From positions 16,747 to 80,746 of the forward strand of contig JAOYTL010000021.1 of the NCBI GenBank assembly GCA_025846845.1: 64,000 nucleotides of DNA, written 5' to 3'. A program made the translations under genes and the position numbers. The first letter of the stretch is position 1. The number at the start of each line of letters is the position of its first letter. Below are positions 36,912 to 45,319 of the stretch, one piece after another. Below the pieces are notes generated by a model. The model had not been told where the DNA came from. It saw only the letters and a program-made list of their open reading frames with translations, and ran no database searches. Source of the stretch: Alloboseaceae bacterium BT-24-1. GTDB taxonomy: Bacteria > Pseudomonadota > Alphaproteobacteria > Rhizobiales > Beijerinckiaceae.

Positions 36912-37756
36912 GCCTTATATTGGACTGGCTTTTCGCTCCCTTCGCCCATGAGTTCATGTTGCGTGGCCTCGCCGTCGCGGTGATGGTCGGCCTCGTCTGC
37001 GCCGTGCTGTCCTGCTTTTTGGTGCTGAAGGGCTGGTCGCTGATGGGCGACGCGGTCTCGCATGCGGTGCTGCCCGGCATCGTGCTGGCTCACATCGCCA
37101 GCCTGCCGCTCGCCATCGGCGCCTTCGCAGCGGGCCTCACCTGCGCCTTCGGCATCGGCTATCTCAAGGAGAACAGCCGGGTGAAGGAGGACACGGTGAT
37201 GGGCATCGTCTTCTCCGGCATGTTCGCGCTCGGCCTCGTGCTCTTCGTCAAGGTCGACAGCGACCAGCACCTCCTGCACATCCTGTTCGGCAATATGCTC
37301 GGCGTGACCTGGGCCGACATCGCCGAGACGGCGCTGATCGCCTTGCCGGTCGCCGGCTTCATGCTGGTCAAACGACGCGATTTCCTGCTGCACGCCTTCG
37401 ATCCGGCGCATGCGCGGGCGATCGGTCTGCCGGTCAGGGCGCTGCATTTCGGCCTGCTCGCCATGCTGGCGCTGACCATCGTCGCGGCGCTGAAGGCGGT
37501 CGGCATCATCCTTGTCGTCGCCATGCTGATCGCGCCCGGTGCGATCGGCTACCTGACGACGCGCCGCTTCGACCTGATGCTGCTGGTCGCGGTCGCGGCG
37601 GCGGTGACGTCGAGCGTCCTCGGCACGATCCTGAGCTTCCATCTCGATGTCGCCACCGGTCCTTGCATCGTCGTGGTGCAGGCGGTGGTCTTCCTGGCGG
37701 CGCTGGCGCGCAGCCTCCTCAGGGCGCGAAGGCTGGTCGCGGTGCGGCTGGCCTGA
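36908..37756 (+). CDS. sitD: Manganese/iron ABC transporter permease SitD
   Basis: A 282-residue ABC-3 family permease, paralogous to SitC, with eight hydrophobic segments and the CFLVLKGWSLMGDAVSHAV motif near residue 37. With SitC it should form the membrane heterodimer. The ATGA overlap with sitC shows operon organisation. It is last in sitABCD. Confidence 0.92.
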   Translation: MSLILDWLFAPFAHEFMLRGLAVAVMVGLVCAVLSCFLVLKGWSLMGDAVSHAVLPGIVLAHIASLPLAIGAFAAGLTCAFGIGYLKENSRVKEDTVMGIVFSGMFALGLVLFVKVDSDQHLLHILFGNMLGVTWADIAETALIALPVAGFMLVKRRDFLLHAFDPAHARAIGLPVRALHFGLLAMLALTIVAALKAVGIILVVAMLIAPGAIGYLTTRRFDLMLLVAVAAAVTSSVLGTILSFHLDVATGPCIVVVQAVVFLAALARSLLRARRLVAVRLA

Positions 37757-37869
37757 ATCGCATTGCGAAAATCGTCTCCTCCGGAATAAGGCCGATCGCC
37801 ACTCGTTCTTCCCAAATCCGCCAAGTTGTCCCGCTGCCATGGGACATGGTCGGTATAGAGGAGACGATG

Positions 37870-38130
37870 ATGAGCGAGATCGACGAAGGACGGCGGAAGC
37901 TGCTGCGGCTGGCGCTTTTTGCGTTGCCCATGGCGATCGCTGGCTCGGTGCTGACCGCGACGACTGTACGAGCCGACGATGATGACGACGATGACGATCG
38001 TCGTCGCCGCCGGTGGTATCGTCGCCGCTACTATGACGATGGCTATCGGCGACGCGGGCGCGATGACGACTACTATCGCTGGCGGAGGCGCAGCCGCCGT
38101 CGTGACGATGACGACGACGACGATGATTGA
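37870..38130 (+). CDS. Small exported Asp/Arg/Tyr-rich protein
   Basis: An 86-residue protein of unknown function. Residues 1-34 form a signal peptide with a paired arginine (GRRKLLRLALF) and a cleavage site after VRA. The mature part of about 52 residues is almost only Asp, Arg and Tyr: eight Asp, five Arg, alternating RRRYY/DD blocks, then a final run of eight Asp. The AGAGGAG ribosome site at 37857-37863 lies 6 nt before the ATG at 37870; another ATG lies just upstream at 37867. It follows sitD by 113 bp. Confidence 0.72.
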   Translation: MSEIDEGRRKLLRLALFALPMAIAGSVLTATTVRADDDDDDDDRRRRRWYRRRYYDDGYRRRGRDDDYYRWRRRSRRRDDDDDDDD

Positions 38131-38163
38131 TCGCCGCGGCTGAGCAGCCGGCTCATGGCGGGG

Positions 38164-38970
38164 TCAGGCCGCCTCGGCAGGCTCGCTGTCCTCAGTCCGC
38201 GTGACCTCGACCCATTGGCTGAGGCACTGGCACAGGCTGCCGCTGGTCAGGAAAGCGATGTCGGCAGCGTCGCGCCCGGCGGCGATGCGGACCATGCCTT
38301 CGATCGGCGCAAGCCGCGTCGGATCGACTAGCCACCAGCGCCCGTCGAGGAAGACCTCGAAGACGGCGTGGAAATCCGGCGGGTTCAGCTCGGCGGCATA
38401 GACGCTGACGGCGCGCGCCGGCAGGTTGAGCGCGCGGCAGAGCGCGATGCCGAGATGGCTGAAATCGCGGCAGACGCCGGCGCGGTCGATGAATGTCTGT
38501 TCGGCCGTGGTCTGGGCGTTGCTGACGCCATGGACGTAGTCGACATGCTCCTGCAGCCAGTCGACGACGGCGAGCACCTTGGCGCCGCCCGCCTCGATGT
38601 CGCTGAACTCGCGCTGGGCGAAGCGCATCAGGCTGTCGGATGGGCAGAAGCGGCTCGGCAGCAGATAGGGTAGCACCTCCGCCGGCAATTCGGCCCAGGC
38701 GTGCTGGTGCGCCCCGGCCTGCAGGAAGGGGCGCGCGCCATTGTCGATCACGCCCTGATACTGGATCGACACCTGCCCGGAGAGCACCGCGCGAAAGCGG
38801 CGGACGCCCGTGGCGGGATCCTCGTCGCGGATCAACTCGGCCGCCTGGTCGATCAGCAGCCGGTCGGAGAGGATGGTCTGGTCCGAGGACCGCGCCGGTT
38901 CGATCGCGACGATCACCGGCGTTTCATGGTCGAAGCGATAGACGAGAGTGGCGACGACCTTCAGCTGCAC
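38164..38970 (-). CDS. Transglutaminase-like family protein
   Basis: A 268-residue protein with an N-terminal beta-rich domain (about 1-105) and a transglutaminase-like core. The triad is C167 in GVCRDFSH, H201 in DFHAVFE and D216 in LVDPTR. Members often act as proteases or amidases in the cytoplasm; no signal peptide is present. It converges with the Asp/Arg-rich gene and is a single gene. Confidence 0.88.
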   Translation of the reverse strand: MQLKVVATLVYRFDHETPVIVAIEPARSSDQTILSDRLLIDQAAELIRDEDPATGVRRFRAVLSGQVSIQYQGVIDNGARPFLQAGAHQHAWAELPAEVLPYLLPSRFCPSDSLMRFAQREFSDIEAGGAKVLAVVDWLQEHVDYVHGVSNAQTTAEQTFIDRAGVCRDFSHLGIALCRALNLPARAVSVYAAELNPPDFHAVFEVFLDGRWWLVDPTRLAPIEGMVRIAAGRDAADIAFLTSGSLCQCLSQWVEVTRTEDSEPAEAA

Positions 38971-39077
38971 AACCTGCTCCTTATGCGACGGCGCCGGACA
39001 GCGCGTGCGTCAACCTGATGGGGAGCAGGATGTTCCGCTGTTTCCGCGACAGCAGTGCGAAGGTTTCGCTCCCGTCG

Positions 39078-39830
39078 TCAGCGCTTGGTCAGGAACGCCA
39101 TGAAGGCGGCCTGCGCCTCGGCCGATTGCAGTCTCTCGCCGAAATGGCGCGCCTCGGTCGCGATCGTTTCGGCCACGGCGGCGGCGCTGCCGCGCTTGAG
39201 CAGCGCCTTGGTCAGCGCCACCGATTGGGGCGGTAACGCTGCCAGCGCTTTTGCCTTCTCCAGCGCCGCTGCGAGCGCGCCGCCCTCATCGGTGACGCTG
39301 TTGATCAAGCCGGCCTCCTGCGCCAGCTCGGGCCCGAAGGCTTCGCCGAGCATCAGTAGCTCGGCGGCGCGCTTGGAGCCGGCGACCAAAGGCAGGAGAT
39401 AGCTCGAGCCGCCTTCCGGGCAGAGGCCGAGGCTGACGAAGGGCAGGCGGAAGCTTGCGCCGCGTCCGGCGAAGGCGAGATCGCAATGCAGCAGCATGGT
39501 GGTGCCGATGCCGACGGCGAATCCTTCCGCTGCCGCGATGATCGGCTTCTTGGTCGTCGAGATCGCGGTCAGGAAGTCGATGGCGATCTCGGCGCCGACG
39601 CCGGTCGCGGCCGCCACGGCGAAATCCTTGATGTCATTGCCGCTGGTGAAGCAGCCGCCCGCGCCGGTCAGCACGACGGCACGCACCGAGGCGTCGGCAT
39701 CTGCGGCGGCGAGCGCATCGATCAGCCCCTGATAGGTGACGCGGTCGAGCGCGTTGCGCCGGTCGGGGCGGTTCATGGTGATCTGCCTGATGCCCTCGGC
39801 CGGGGTCTCGCTCAGAACGGTCTCGGTCAT
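39078..39830 (-). CDS. Enoyl-CoA hydratase/isomerase family protein
   Basis: A 250-residue crotonase-fold protein with NRPDRRNALD at 20-29, GGCFTSGNDIKDF (oxyanion-hole region) near 60, AAEGFAVGIGTTML near 100 and LCPEGGSSYLLP near 138, which carries an acidic catalytic residue. It probably hydrates or isomerises enoyl-CoA in beta-oxidation. GAAGG precedes the ATG at 39828-39830. It is divergent from the bifunctional beta-oxidation gene, 158 bp away. Confidence 0.9.
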   Translation of the reverse strand: MTETVLSETPAEGIRQITMNRPDRRNALDRVTYQGLIDALAAADADASVRAVVLTGAGGCFTSGNDIKDFAVAAATGVGAEIAIDFLTAISTTKKPIIAAAEGFAVGIGTTMLLHCDLAFAGRGASFRLPFVSLGLCPEGGSSYLLPLVAGSKRAAELLMLGEAFGPELAQEAGLINSVTDEGGALAAALEKAKALAALPPQSVALTKALLKRGSAAAVAETIATEARHFGERLQSAEAQAAFMAFLTKR

Positions 39831-39988
39831 GCCAGCCTTCTCGTATTCTCTCCCGCTGGAAGCGGGCGGCAGACGATGGGCGAGGCAGGCTGGCGGGTCA
39901 AGGAAGCGGCAGGGGACAAAGCTGCCCCAGCTTGACAGCATGCCTCCCAGCCGGCTCCTTGCGGCGCGCAAGACAAATGGAGGCAGGC

Positions 39989-42070
39989 ATGCAGATCGTC
40001 ACCCTCACCCGCCAAGGCCAGGTGGCGATCGCGACGCTGCATAATCCGCCGGTCAACGCCTTGAGCGCCGCGCTGCGCGCCGACCTGTTGGAGGCACTGA
40101 CGCAGGCGATGGCCGACAGCGACGTGATTGCGCTGGTGATCGCCGCACAGGGCAAAGCCTTCATCGCCGGCGCCGATATCAGCGAATTCGGCAAGCCGCC
40201 GGCGCCGCCGATCCTGCCAGACCTGCTGGCTGCGATAGAGAATGCGGCCAAGCCGGTCGTTGCAGCGGTCGAGGGCGTAGCCCTCGGTGGCGGGCTCGAA
40301 GTCGCGCTCGCCTGTCATGGCCGCGTCGCGACGCCGGCCGCCAGGCTCGGCCTGCCTGAAATCAAGCTCGGCCTGATCCCCGGCGCTGGCGGCACGCAAC
40401 GCCTGCCGCGCCTGATCGGGGCCGCCGTCGCCTTTCCGATGATGCTCTCGGGCGAGCCCATCGCGGCGCAGAAGGCACTGACGCTCGGGCTGGTCGACAA
40501 GCTCGTCGAGGCCGATGCTGTGGCAGCTGCTGTTGTGCTGGCGCAGGAGCTGGCGGGCAAGGGCGCGCCGGTGAAGACCGGTGAGCGCGCCGACAAGCTG
40601 ACGGCCGCCGATCGCGAGGCTTTCGAGGCGCTGGCGAAGGATGCGCTGGCGAAGTCCGGCGACATGCCGAATGTCGCGGCGCTGGTCGAGGCGGTGCGCG
40701 GCGCTTTCACGCTGGCGCCGACGGAGGCGCATGTGAACGAACGGGCGCTGTTCGTGACGCTCCTCGCCGATGAGCGCTCCAAGGCGCTGCGCTACGCCTT
40801 CTTCGCCGAGCGCGAGGCGGCGAAGGTTCCGGGGATCGACGACAGCGTCAAGCCGCGTCCGATTGCGCGCGCTGCCGTGATCGGTGCCGGCACCATGGGC
40901 GGCGGCATCGCCATGTGCTTCGCCAATGCCGGCATCCCGGTGACGCTGATCGAGACCACGCAGGAGCAGATCGACAAGGGCCATGCCCGGGTGCGCGACA
41001 CCTATGGCTTCTCGGTCAAGCGCGGTTCGATGAGCGAGGCGGTACGCGAGCAGCGCATGGCCCTGATCACGCCGGCAGTCGGGCTTTCCGCAGCCGCCGA
41101 GGCCGACATCGTGGTCGAGGCCGCCTTCGAGGAGATGGGCGTCAAGCGCGAGATATTCGGGGCGCTCGACAAAATCGCCAAGCCGGGCGCGATCCTCGCC
41201 AGTAACACCTCCTATCTCGATCTCGCCGAGATCGCCGCGATCACCAGCCGGCCGGGAGAGGTGCTCGGCATGCACTTCTTCAGCCCTGCCAATGTGATGA
41301 AGCTGCTCGAGATCGTCCGCCCGGCCGGCGTCGCAGGCGATGTCGTCGCGACCGCGATCGCGCTCGGCCGCAAGCTCGGCAAGGTGCCGGTCGTGGTCGG
41401 CAGCTGCTTCGGCTTCGTCGGCAACCGCATCCTGGAAGCGCGGACCCGCGCCGCCGAACGCCTGCTCGTCGCCGGCGCCTTGCCGCATGAGGTCGATGCG
41501 GCGCTGACCGGGTTCGGCTTCAAGATGGGGCCCTTCGCCATGTCCGACCTCGCCGGCAACGACATCAGCTGGCGCAGCCGCAAGGCGCGGGGCAAGACGG
41601 CTGCGGTGGCGGATGCGATCTGCGAGCGCGGCTGGTTCGGCCAGAAGACCGGGCGCGGCTATTACCGCTATCCGGAGGGCGCCCGCGCCGGCGAGCGCGA
41701 TCCGGAGGTCGAGGCGCTGATCGCCGAGGTCTCGGCGCAGAAGGGCGTGACGCGGCGCAGCTTCACCGGTGAGGAGATCCTGGCGCGGCTGCTCGATCCG
41801 ATGGTCAACGAGGGCGCGCGCATCCTCGAAGAGGGGATCGCGACGCGCGCCGGCGACATCGATACGGTCTGGCTCAACGGCTACAACTGGCCGGCCTGGC
41901 GCGGCGGGCCGATGCATTGGGCCGAGAGCGTCGGGCTCGATGTGATTGCCGGGCGGCTGGAGCAGCAGGCGGCGGAGAGCGGCGATGCCTCGCTCGAACC
42001 TGCGCCGCTGTTGCGCAAGCTCGCCGCCGAGGGCAAAGGCTTCTCCAGCGTGAAGGCTGCGGCCGCCTGA
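39989..42070 (+). CDS. Bifunctional enoyl-CoA hydratase / 3-hydroxyacyl-CoA dehydrogenase
   Basis: A 693-residue FadJ/FadB-like protein for beta-oxidation. The crotonase domain covers about 1-190 (FIAGADISEFG, EGVALGGGLEVALA), the NAD-binding domain starts with GAGTMGGGIAMCFANAG at residue 299, and two 3HCDH C-terminal domains follow (MHFFSPANVM near 426). GGAGG 5 nt upstream fixes the ATG at 39989. It forms a two-gene unit with the thiolase. Chain-length preference is not evident. Confidence 0.92.
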   Translation: MQIVTLTRQGQVAIATLHNPPVNALSAALRADLLEALTQAMADSDVIALVIAAQGKAFIAGADISEFGKPPAPPILPDLLAAIENAAKPVVAAVEGVALGGGLEVALACHGRVATPAARLGLPEIKLGLIPGAGGTQRLPRLIGAAVAFPMMLSGEPIAAQKALTLGLVDKLVEADAVAAAVVLAQELAGKGAPVKTGERADKLTAADREAFEALAKDALAKSGDMPNVAALVEAVRGAFTLAPTEAHVNERALFVTLLADERSKALRYAFFAEREAAKVPGIDDSVKPRPIARAAVIGAGTMGGGIAMCFANAGIPVTLIETTQEQIDKGHARVRDTYGFSVKRGSMSEAVREQRMALITPAVGLSAAAEADIVVEAAFEEMGVKREIFGALDKIAKPGAILASNTSYLDLAEIAAITSRPGEVLGMHFFSPANVMKLLEIVRPAGVAGDVVATAIALGRKLGKVPVVVGSCFGFVGNRILEARTRAAERLLVAGALPHEVDAALTGFGFKMGPFAMSDLAGNDISWRSRKARGKTAAVADAICERGWFGQKTGRGYYRYPEGARAGERDPEVEALIAEVSAQKGVTRRSFTGEEILARLLDPMVNEGARILEEGIATRAGDIDTVWLNGYNWPAWRGGPMHWAESVGLDVIAGRLEQQAAESGDASLEPAPLLRKLAAEGKGFSSVKAAAA

Positions 42071-42141
42071 AGGCGGTCCGGCACGAGCCAATAATTCGAA
42101 TGGCGGCCTTTGCCGCAATGCCAGACAGGATGTGAAGCGCC

Positions 42142-43326
42142 ATGACCGAAGCCGTGATCGTCTCGACTGCCCGCACCCCGATCGGCAAGGCGCATCGCGG
42201 CGCCTTCAACCAGGTCCGCGGCGCCGACATGGCGGCCCATGCGATCAGGCACGCCATGGCCCGGGCGAAGCTCGAGCCGGACGCGGTCGAGGAGGTGGTG
42301 CTGGGCTGCGGTTATCCGGAAGCGGCGACCGGCGGCAATGTCGCCCGCCATGGCGCGCTCGTCGCCGGCATTCCGGTGCAGTCGGCCGGCGTGACCGTCA
42401 GCCGCTTCTGCGCCTCAGGGCTGGAGGCGATCGCGCATGCGGCGCGGCGGGTCGTGATGGACGGCGTGCCGGTCGCGATCGGCGGCGGCGTCGAGTCGAT
42501 CTCGCTGGTGGGGCCAGTGGTGCGGCGCGACCTGACCGAGAACGAATGGCTGAAGGCTAACAAGCCGACGATCTACACGACCATGATCGAGACCGCCGAC
42601 ATCGTCGCCGAGCGCTACGGCATCTCGCGGCAGGCGCAGGACGAATTCTCGGTCGAGAGCCAGCGCCGCACCGCCGCCGCCCAGCAGCGCCAGCTGTTCG
42701 ATGACGAGATCGTGCCGATGAGCGCAGTGATGGCCGTCACCGACAAGGCGACCGGCGAGGTTCGGCAGGAGCAGGTGACGCTGTCGAAGGACGAAGGCAA
42801 CCGTCCCGAGACGACGCTGGAAGGCTTGCTCAAGCTCAAGCCCGTGCGCGGCGAGGACAAGTTCATCACTGCCGGCAATGCCAGCCAGCTCTCGGATGGT
42901 GCCTCGGCCAGCGTGGTGATGTCGGCCGAGGAAGCCAAGCGCCGTGGCCTCACGCCGCTCGGCATCTTCCGCGGCTTCGCCTCGGCCGGCTGCGAGCCTG
43001 ACGAGATGGGCATCGGCCCGGTCTTCGCCGTGCCGCGCCTGCTCGAGCGTAACGGCCTCAAGGTCTCCGACATCGATCTCTGGGAGCTGAACGAGGCCTT
43101 CGCCTCGCAATCGCTCTATTGCCGCGACACGCTCGGCATCGATCCCGAGAAGGTCAACGTCAATGGCGGCGCGATCGCGATCGGCCACCCCTTCGGCATG
43201 AGCGGTGCGCGCCTCGTCGGCCATGCGCTGCTGGAAGGCCGCCGCCGCAAGGCGCGCTATGCCGTCGTCACCATGTGCGTCGCCGGCGGCATGGGCTGCG
43301 CCGGTCTGTTCGAAATCAACCAGTAA
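42142..43326 (+). CDS. Acetyl-CoA C-acyltransferase (thiolase)
   Basis: The thiolytic enzyme of beta-oxidation. The 394-residue protein has the nucleophilic C90 in SRFCASGLEAI, GGAIAIGHPFGMSGAR with the catalytic His near residue 349, and the second cysteine C379 in CVAGGMGCAG. It follows the bifunctional gene by 71 bp on the same strand, so both steps of the cycle are made together. A large inverted-repeat element lies directly downstream. Confidence 0.93.
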   Translation: MTEAVIVSTARTPIGKAHRGAFNQVRGADMAAHAIRHAMARAKLEPDAVEEVVLGCGYPEAATGGNVARHGALVAGIPVQSAGVTVSRFCASGLEAIAHAARRVVMDGVPVAIGGGVESISLVGPVVRRDLTENEWLKANKPTIYTTMIETADIVAERYGISRQAQDEFSVESQRRTAAAQQRQLFDDEIVPMSAVMAVTDKATGEVRQEQVTLSKDEGNRPETTLEGLLKLKPVRGEDKFITAGNASQLSDGASASVVMSAEEAKRRGLTPLGIFRGFASAGCEPDEMGIGPVFAVPRLLERNGLKVSDIDLWELNEAFASQSLYCRDTLGIDPEKVNVNGGAIAIGHPFGMSGARLVGHALLEGRRRKARYAVVTMCVAGGMGCAGLFEINQ

Positions 43327-43328
43327 GC

Positions 43329-43433
43329 CTCCCCGTCATGGTCGGGCTCGTCCCGACCATCCACGTCTTTGCTGGTCGAGGGCGGTGTTCAAGGCGTGGA
43401 TGCTCGCCACGAGGGCGAGCATGACGGAGGGGT
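43329..43433. repeat. Composite two-hairpin intergenic repeat
   Basis: Between the thiolase and Lrp genes. An outer stem pairs CCGTCATG (43333-43340) with CATGACGG (43420-43427). Inside are a hairpin GGTCGGG/CCCGACC (43340-43358), a stem ATCCACG/CGTGGAT (43359-43365 with 43395-43401), and a hairpin GCTCGCC/GGCGAGC (43402-43420). The layout resembles intergenic palindromic repeats common in Rhizobiales genomes. It may end transcription from both sides. Confidence 0.8.
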
Positions 43434-43435
43434 GA

Positions 43436-43912
43436 TCAGCCTTCGGCTGCGAAGCCGAGCGGGATCGCCGTGGTGGCCTTCAGTTCCTCCATGGCGAACA
43501 TGGAGGTGACGTCGCTGAGCTCGATGCGGGCGATCAGCTTCTTGTAGAGCGCGTCATAGGCGGTGATATCCGAGACATAGGCCTTGAGCAGGTAGTCGAT
43601 GTCGCCGCTCATCCGGTAGAAGTCGACGATCTCGGGCAGGTCATGCACGGCGGTGTGGAAGCGCTCCAACCATTCCATCGTATGGCGCGCTGTCTTCACC
43701 GCGATGAAGACGGTGACGCCGGCCTTGAGTTTATTGCGGTCGAGCAGCGCGACCCGCCGCCTGATGTAGCCTTCGGCCTCGAGCTTCTGGATGCGCCGCC
43801 AGCATGGTGTCGGTGACAACCCGACCGCCTCGGCGATCTCGGCCAGTGGCTTGCTCGCGTCCTCCTGCAGGAGGGCAAGAATGCGCAGATCGAAGGCGTC
43901 GAGCTTGACCAC
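43436..43912 (-). CDS. Lrp/AsnC family transcriptional regulator
   Basis: A 158-residue regulator with the N-terminal helix-turn-helix (KPLAEIAEAVGLSPTPCWRRIQKLEAEG, residues 21-48, in two helices) and the C-terminal RAM ligand domain with HDLPEIVDFYRMSGDIDYLLK. The TPCWRRI recognition helix is typical of AsnC-type members that respond to amino acids. It is divergent from the cysteine dioxygenase gene; a 7-bp inverted repeat lies between them. Confidence 0.92.
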   Translation of the reverse strand: MVKLDAFDLRILALLQEDASKPLAEIAEAVGLSPTPCWRRIQKLEAEGYIRRRVALLDRNKLKAGVTVFIAVKTARHTMEWLERFHTAVHDLPEIVDFYRMSGDIDYLLKAYVSDITAYDALYKKLIARIELSDVTSMFAMEELKATTAIPLGFAAEG

Positions 43913-43968
43913 GGTGGTCGATCCCCCCGGAACGGAATATCATTCGTAACCGATCGTCGGAAATCTGT

Positions 43969-43988
43969 TTCTCATAATGCAATGAGAA
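43969..43988. promoter_or_regulatory. Inverted repeat between lrp-type gene and cysteine dioxygenase gene
   Basis: TTCTCAT and ATGAGAA form a perfect 7-bp inverted repeat around AATGCA, in the divergent promoter region. Size and place fit an Lrp/AsnC-family operator controlling one or both genes. The surrounding sequence is AT-rich. Confidence 0.6.
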
Positions 43989-44099
43989 TTGGTATAGGTT
44001 TTCAATATTGGCTCGCTTCGAGCTGAGGATCGCAAACCATTGCCACCATGCTCGGTCTATCATTCTCCCGTCATCGAACGTGATCGGAGATGAGGGACA

Positions 44100-44621
44100 A
44101 TGCAGGGCTTTCTGGGCGAGGAGCGGCGCGGGGCGGTCCTGAATGCGCTGCGGACCCATGAGGGAACCTGCTCGCGCGATTATCTCGCCGCGGCGCGTAG
44201 TGTGCTCAACGAGCTCGTCGCTATCCCCGACCTGATCCAGCGCCTGCCGCTGCTGCGTAAGCAGGGCGGCTACACCCGCAACCTGCTCGCCGGCAATGAC
44301 GCCGTCAGCGTCTGGGCGATCGTCTGGGGCGAGGGTGCCACCACCTGCATCCACGACCATCACTGCTCGTGCTGCTTCGGCGTCGTCTCGGGCACGGTCA
44401 CGGAAACCTGGTATCGCGCCATCGATGCGAACCGCGCCGTGGCGACCGAGGAGCAGGAGCGCCAGGCTGCTTACGTCGCCTGCATGGTGCCGACCGGTCC
44501 GAACATCCACCGCATGCAGAACCGCGGCGTGGGTGACGCGATCTCGATCCACATCTACGGCTACGATCACCATCTCCACGATTCCTCGGTCGAGACCGAG
44601 TACACCGCGGTGGCGGGCTGA
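44100..44621 (+). CDS. Cysteine dioxygenase family cupin
   Basis: A 173-residue cupin that should oxidise cysteine to cysteine sulfinate with non-heme iron. The metal ligands are H85 and H87 in TCIHDHHCS and H137 in NIHRMQN; a possible catalytic Tyr lies in IYGYDHH near 155. VVSGTVTETW is the family segment after the first cupin motif. Some family members act on 3-mercaptopropionate, so the substrate is inferred. Its divergent Lrp-type neighbour is the likely regulator. Confidence 0.88.
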   Translation: MQGFLGEERRGAVLNALRTHEGTCSRDYLAAARSVLNELVAIPDLIQRLPLLRKQGGYTRNLLAGNDAVSVWAIVWGEGATTCIHDHHCSCCFGVVSGTVTETWYRAIDANRAVATEEQERQAAYVACMVPTGPNIHRMQNRGVGDAISIHIYGYDHHLHDSSVETEYTAVAG

Positions 44622-44633
44622 CGCGCTCAGCAG

Positions 44634-45317
44634 TTAATCCAGCCAGCTGGTGAAGCCCTCGACCGGCTCGCGCTCCGGCACGAGCCGGTTGGCTGGCGCA
44701 TCCGGATCGGCCTTGCCGAGCGCGATGCCGCAGACCACGACCTCGCTCTCCGGGATCGCGAGCTCGCGCCTGACGACCCCGTGGAAGCTGGCGAAGATCG
44801 CCTGTGGGCAGGAATCAAGGCCATGGCCCTGCGCCGCGACCAGCATGGTCTGGACGAAGGCGCCGAGATCGAGCCAGGAGCCGATCTCGAGATCGCGATC
44901 GACCGTCAGCATCAGCGCGACGGGCGCGCCGAAAAAGCGCAGATTCGCCGCGGTCTGGCGGCGCATGCCGGCATGGTCGCCCTTGGCGACGCCGAGCAGG
45001 CCGTAGAGATCCCAGCCGACCTTGCGGCGGCGCGAGAGATAGGGCTCGCGGAAGGTCACAGGGTAGTAGCGGTCCTCCTCCTCGCGCGGGGAGGGATCGT
45101 CGAGCGCTGCCAGCAGCGCCTTCTCCAGCCTGGCGCGCGATCGGGGGCCGAGCACGCGCAGGCGCCAGGGCTGCATATTGGTGCCGCTTGGCGCCTGCGC
45201 CGCCAGTTCAATGAGGCGGCGCACCAGCGCAGGATCGACCGGATCGGGCAGGAAGGCGCGCACGGCGCGGCGGCCGGTGATGGCCTTTTCGACCGCCTCC
45301 GCCGCGAGCGCCGCCAT
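44634..45317 (-). CDS. Nitroreductase family protein
   Basis: A 227-residue FMN-dependent nitroreductase-like protein. ITGRRAVRAFLPDPV at 14-28 and APSGTNMQPWRLRVL near 41-55 are FMN-binding motifs, and GLDSCPQAIFASF near 166 and VVCGIALGKADPDAPANR near 194 are also conserved. Substrate is unknown. It starts 2 bp after the lysS stop codon, so it is translated in the same unit. It converges with the cysteine dioxygenase gene. Confidence 0.88.
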   Translation of the reverse strand: MAALAAEAVEKAITGRRAVRAFLPDPVDPALVRRLIELAAQAPSGTNMQPWRLRVLGPRSRARLEKALLAALDDPSPREEEDRYYPVTFREPYLSRRRKVGWDLYGLLGVAKGDHAGMRRQTAANLRFFGAPVALMLTVDRDLEIGSWLDLGAFVQTMLVAAQGHGLDSCPQAIFASFHGVVRRELAIPESEVVVCGIALGKADPDAPANRLVPEREPVEGFTSWLD

Positions 45318-45319
45318 GA

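Noticed and set aside
39827..42118. 763-codon open frame on the minus strand
   Set aside because: Antisense to the bifunctional beta-oxidation gene; long stop-free antisense frames are expected at this GC content.
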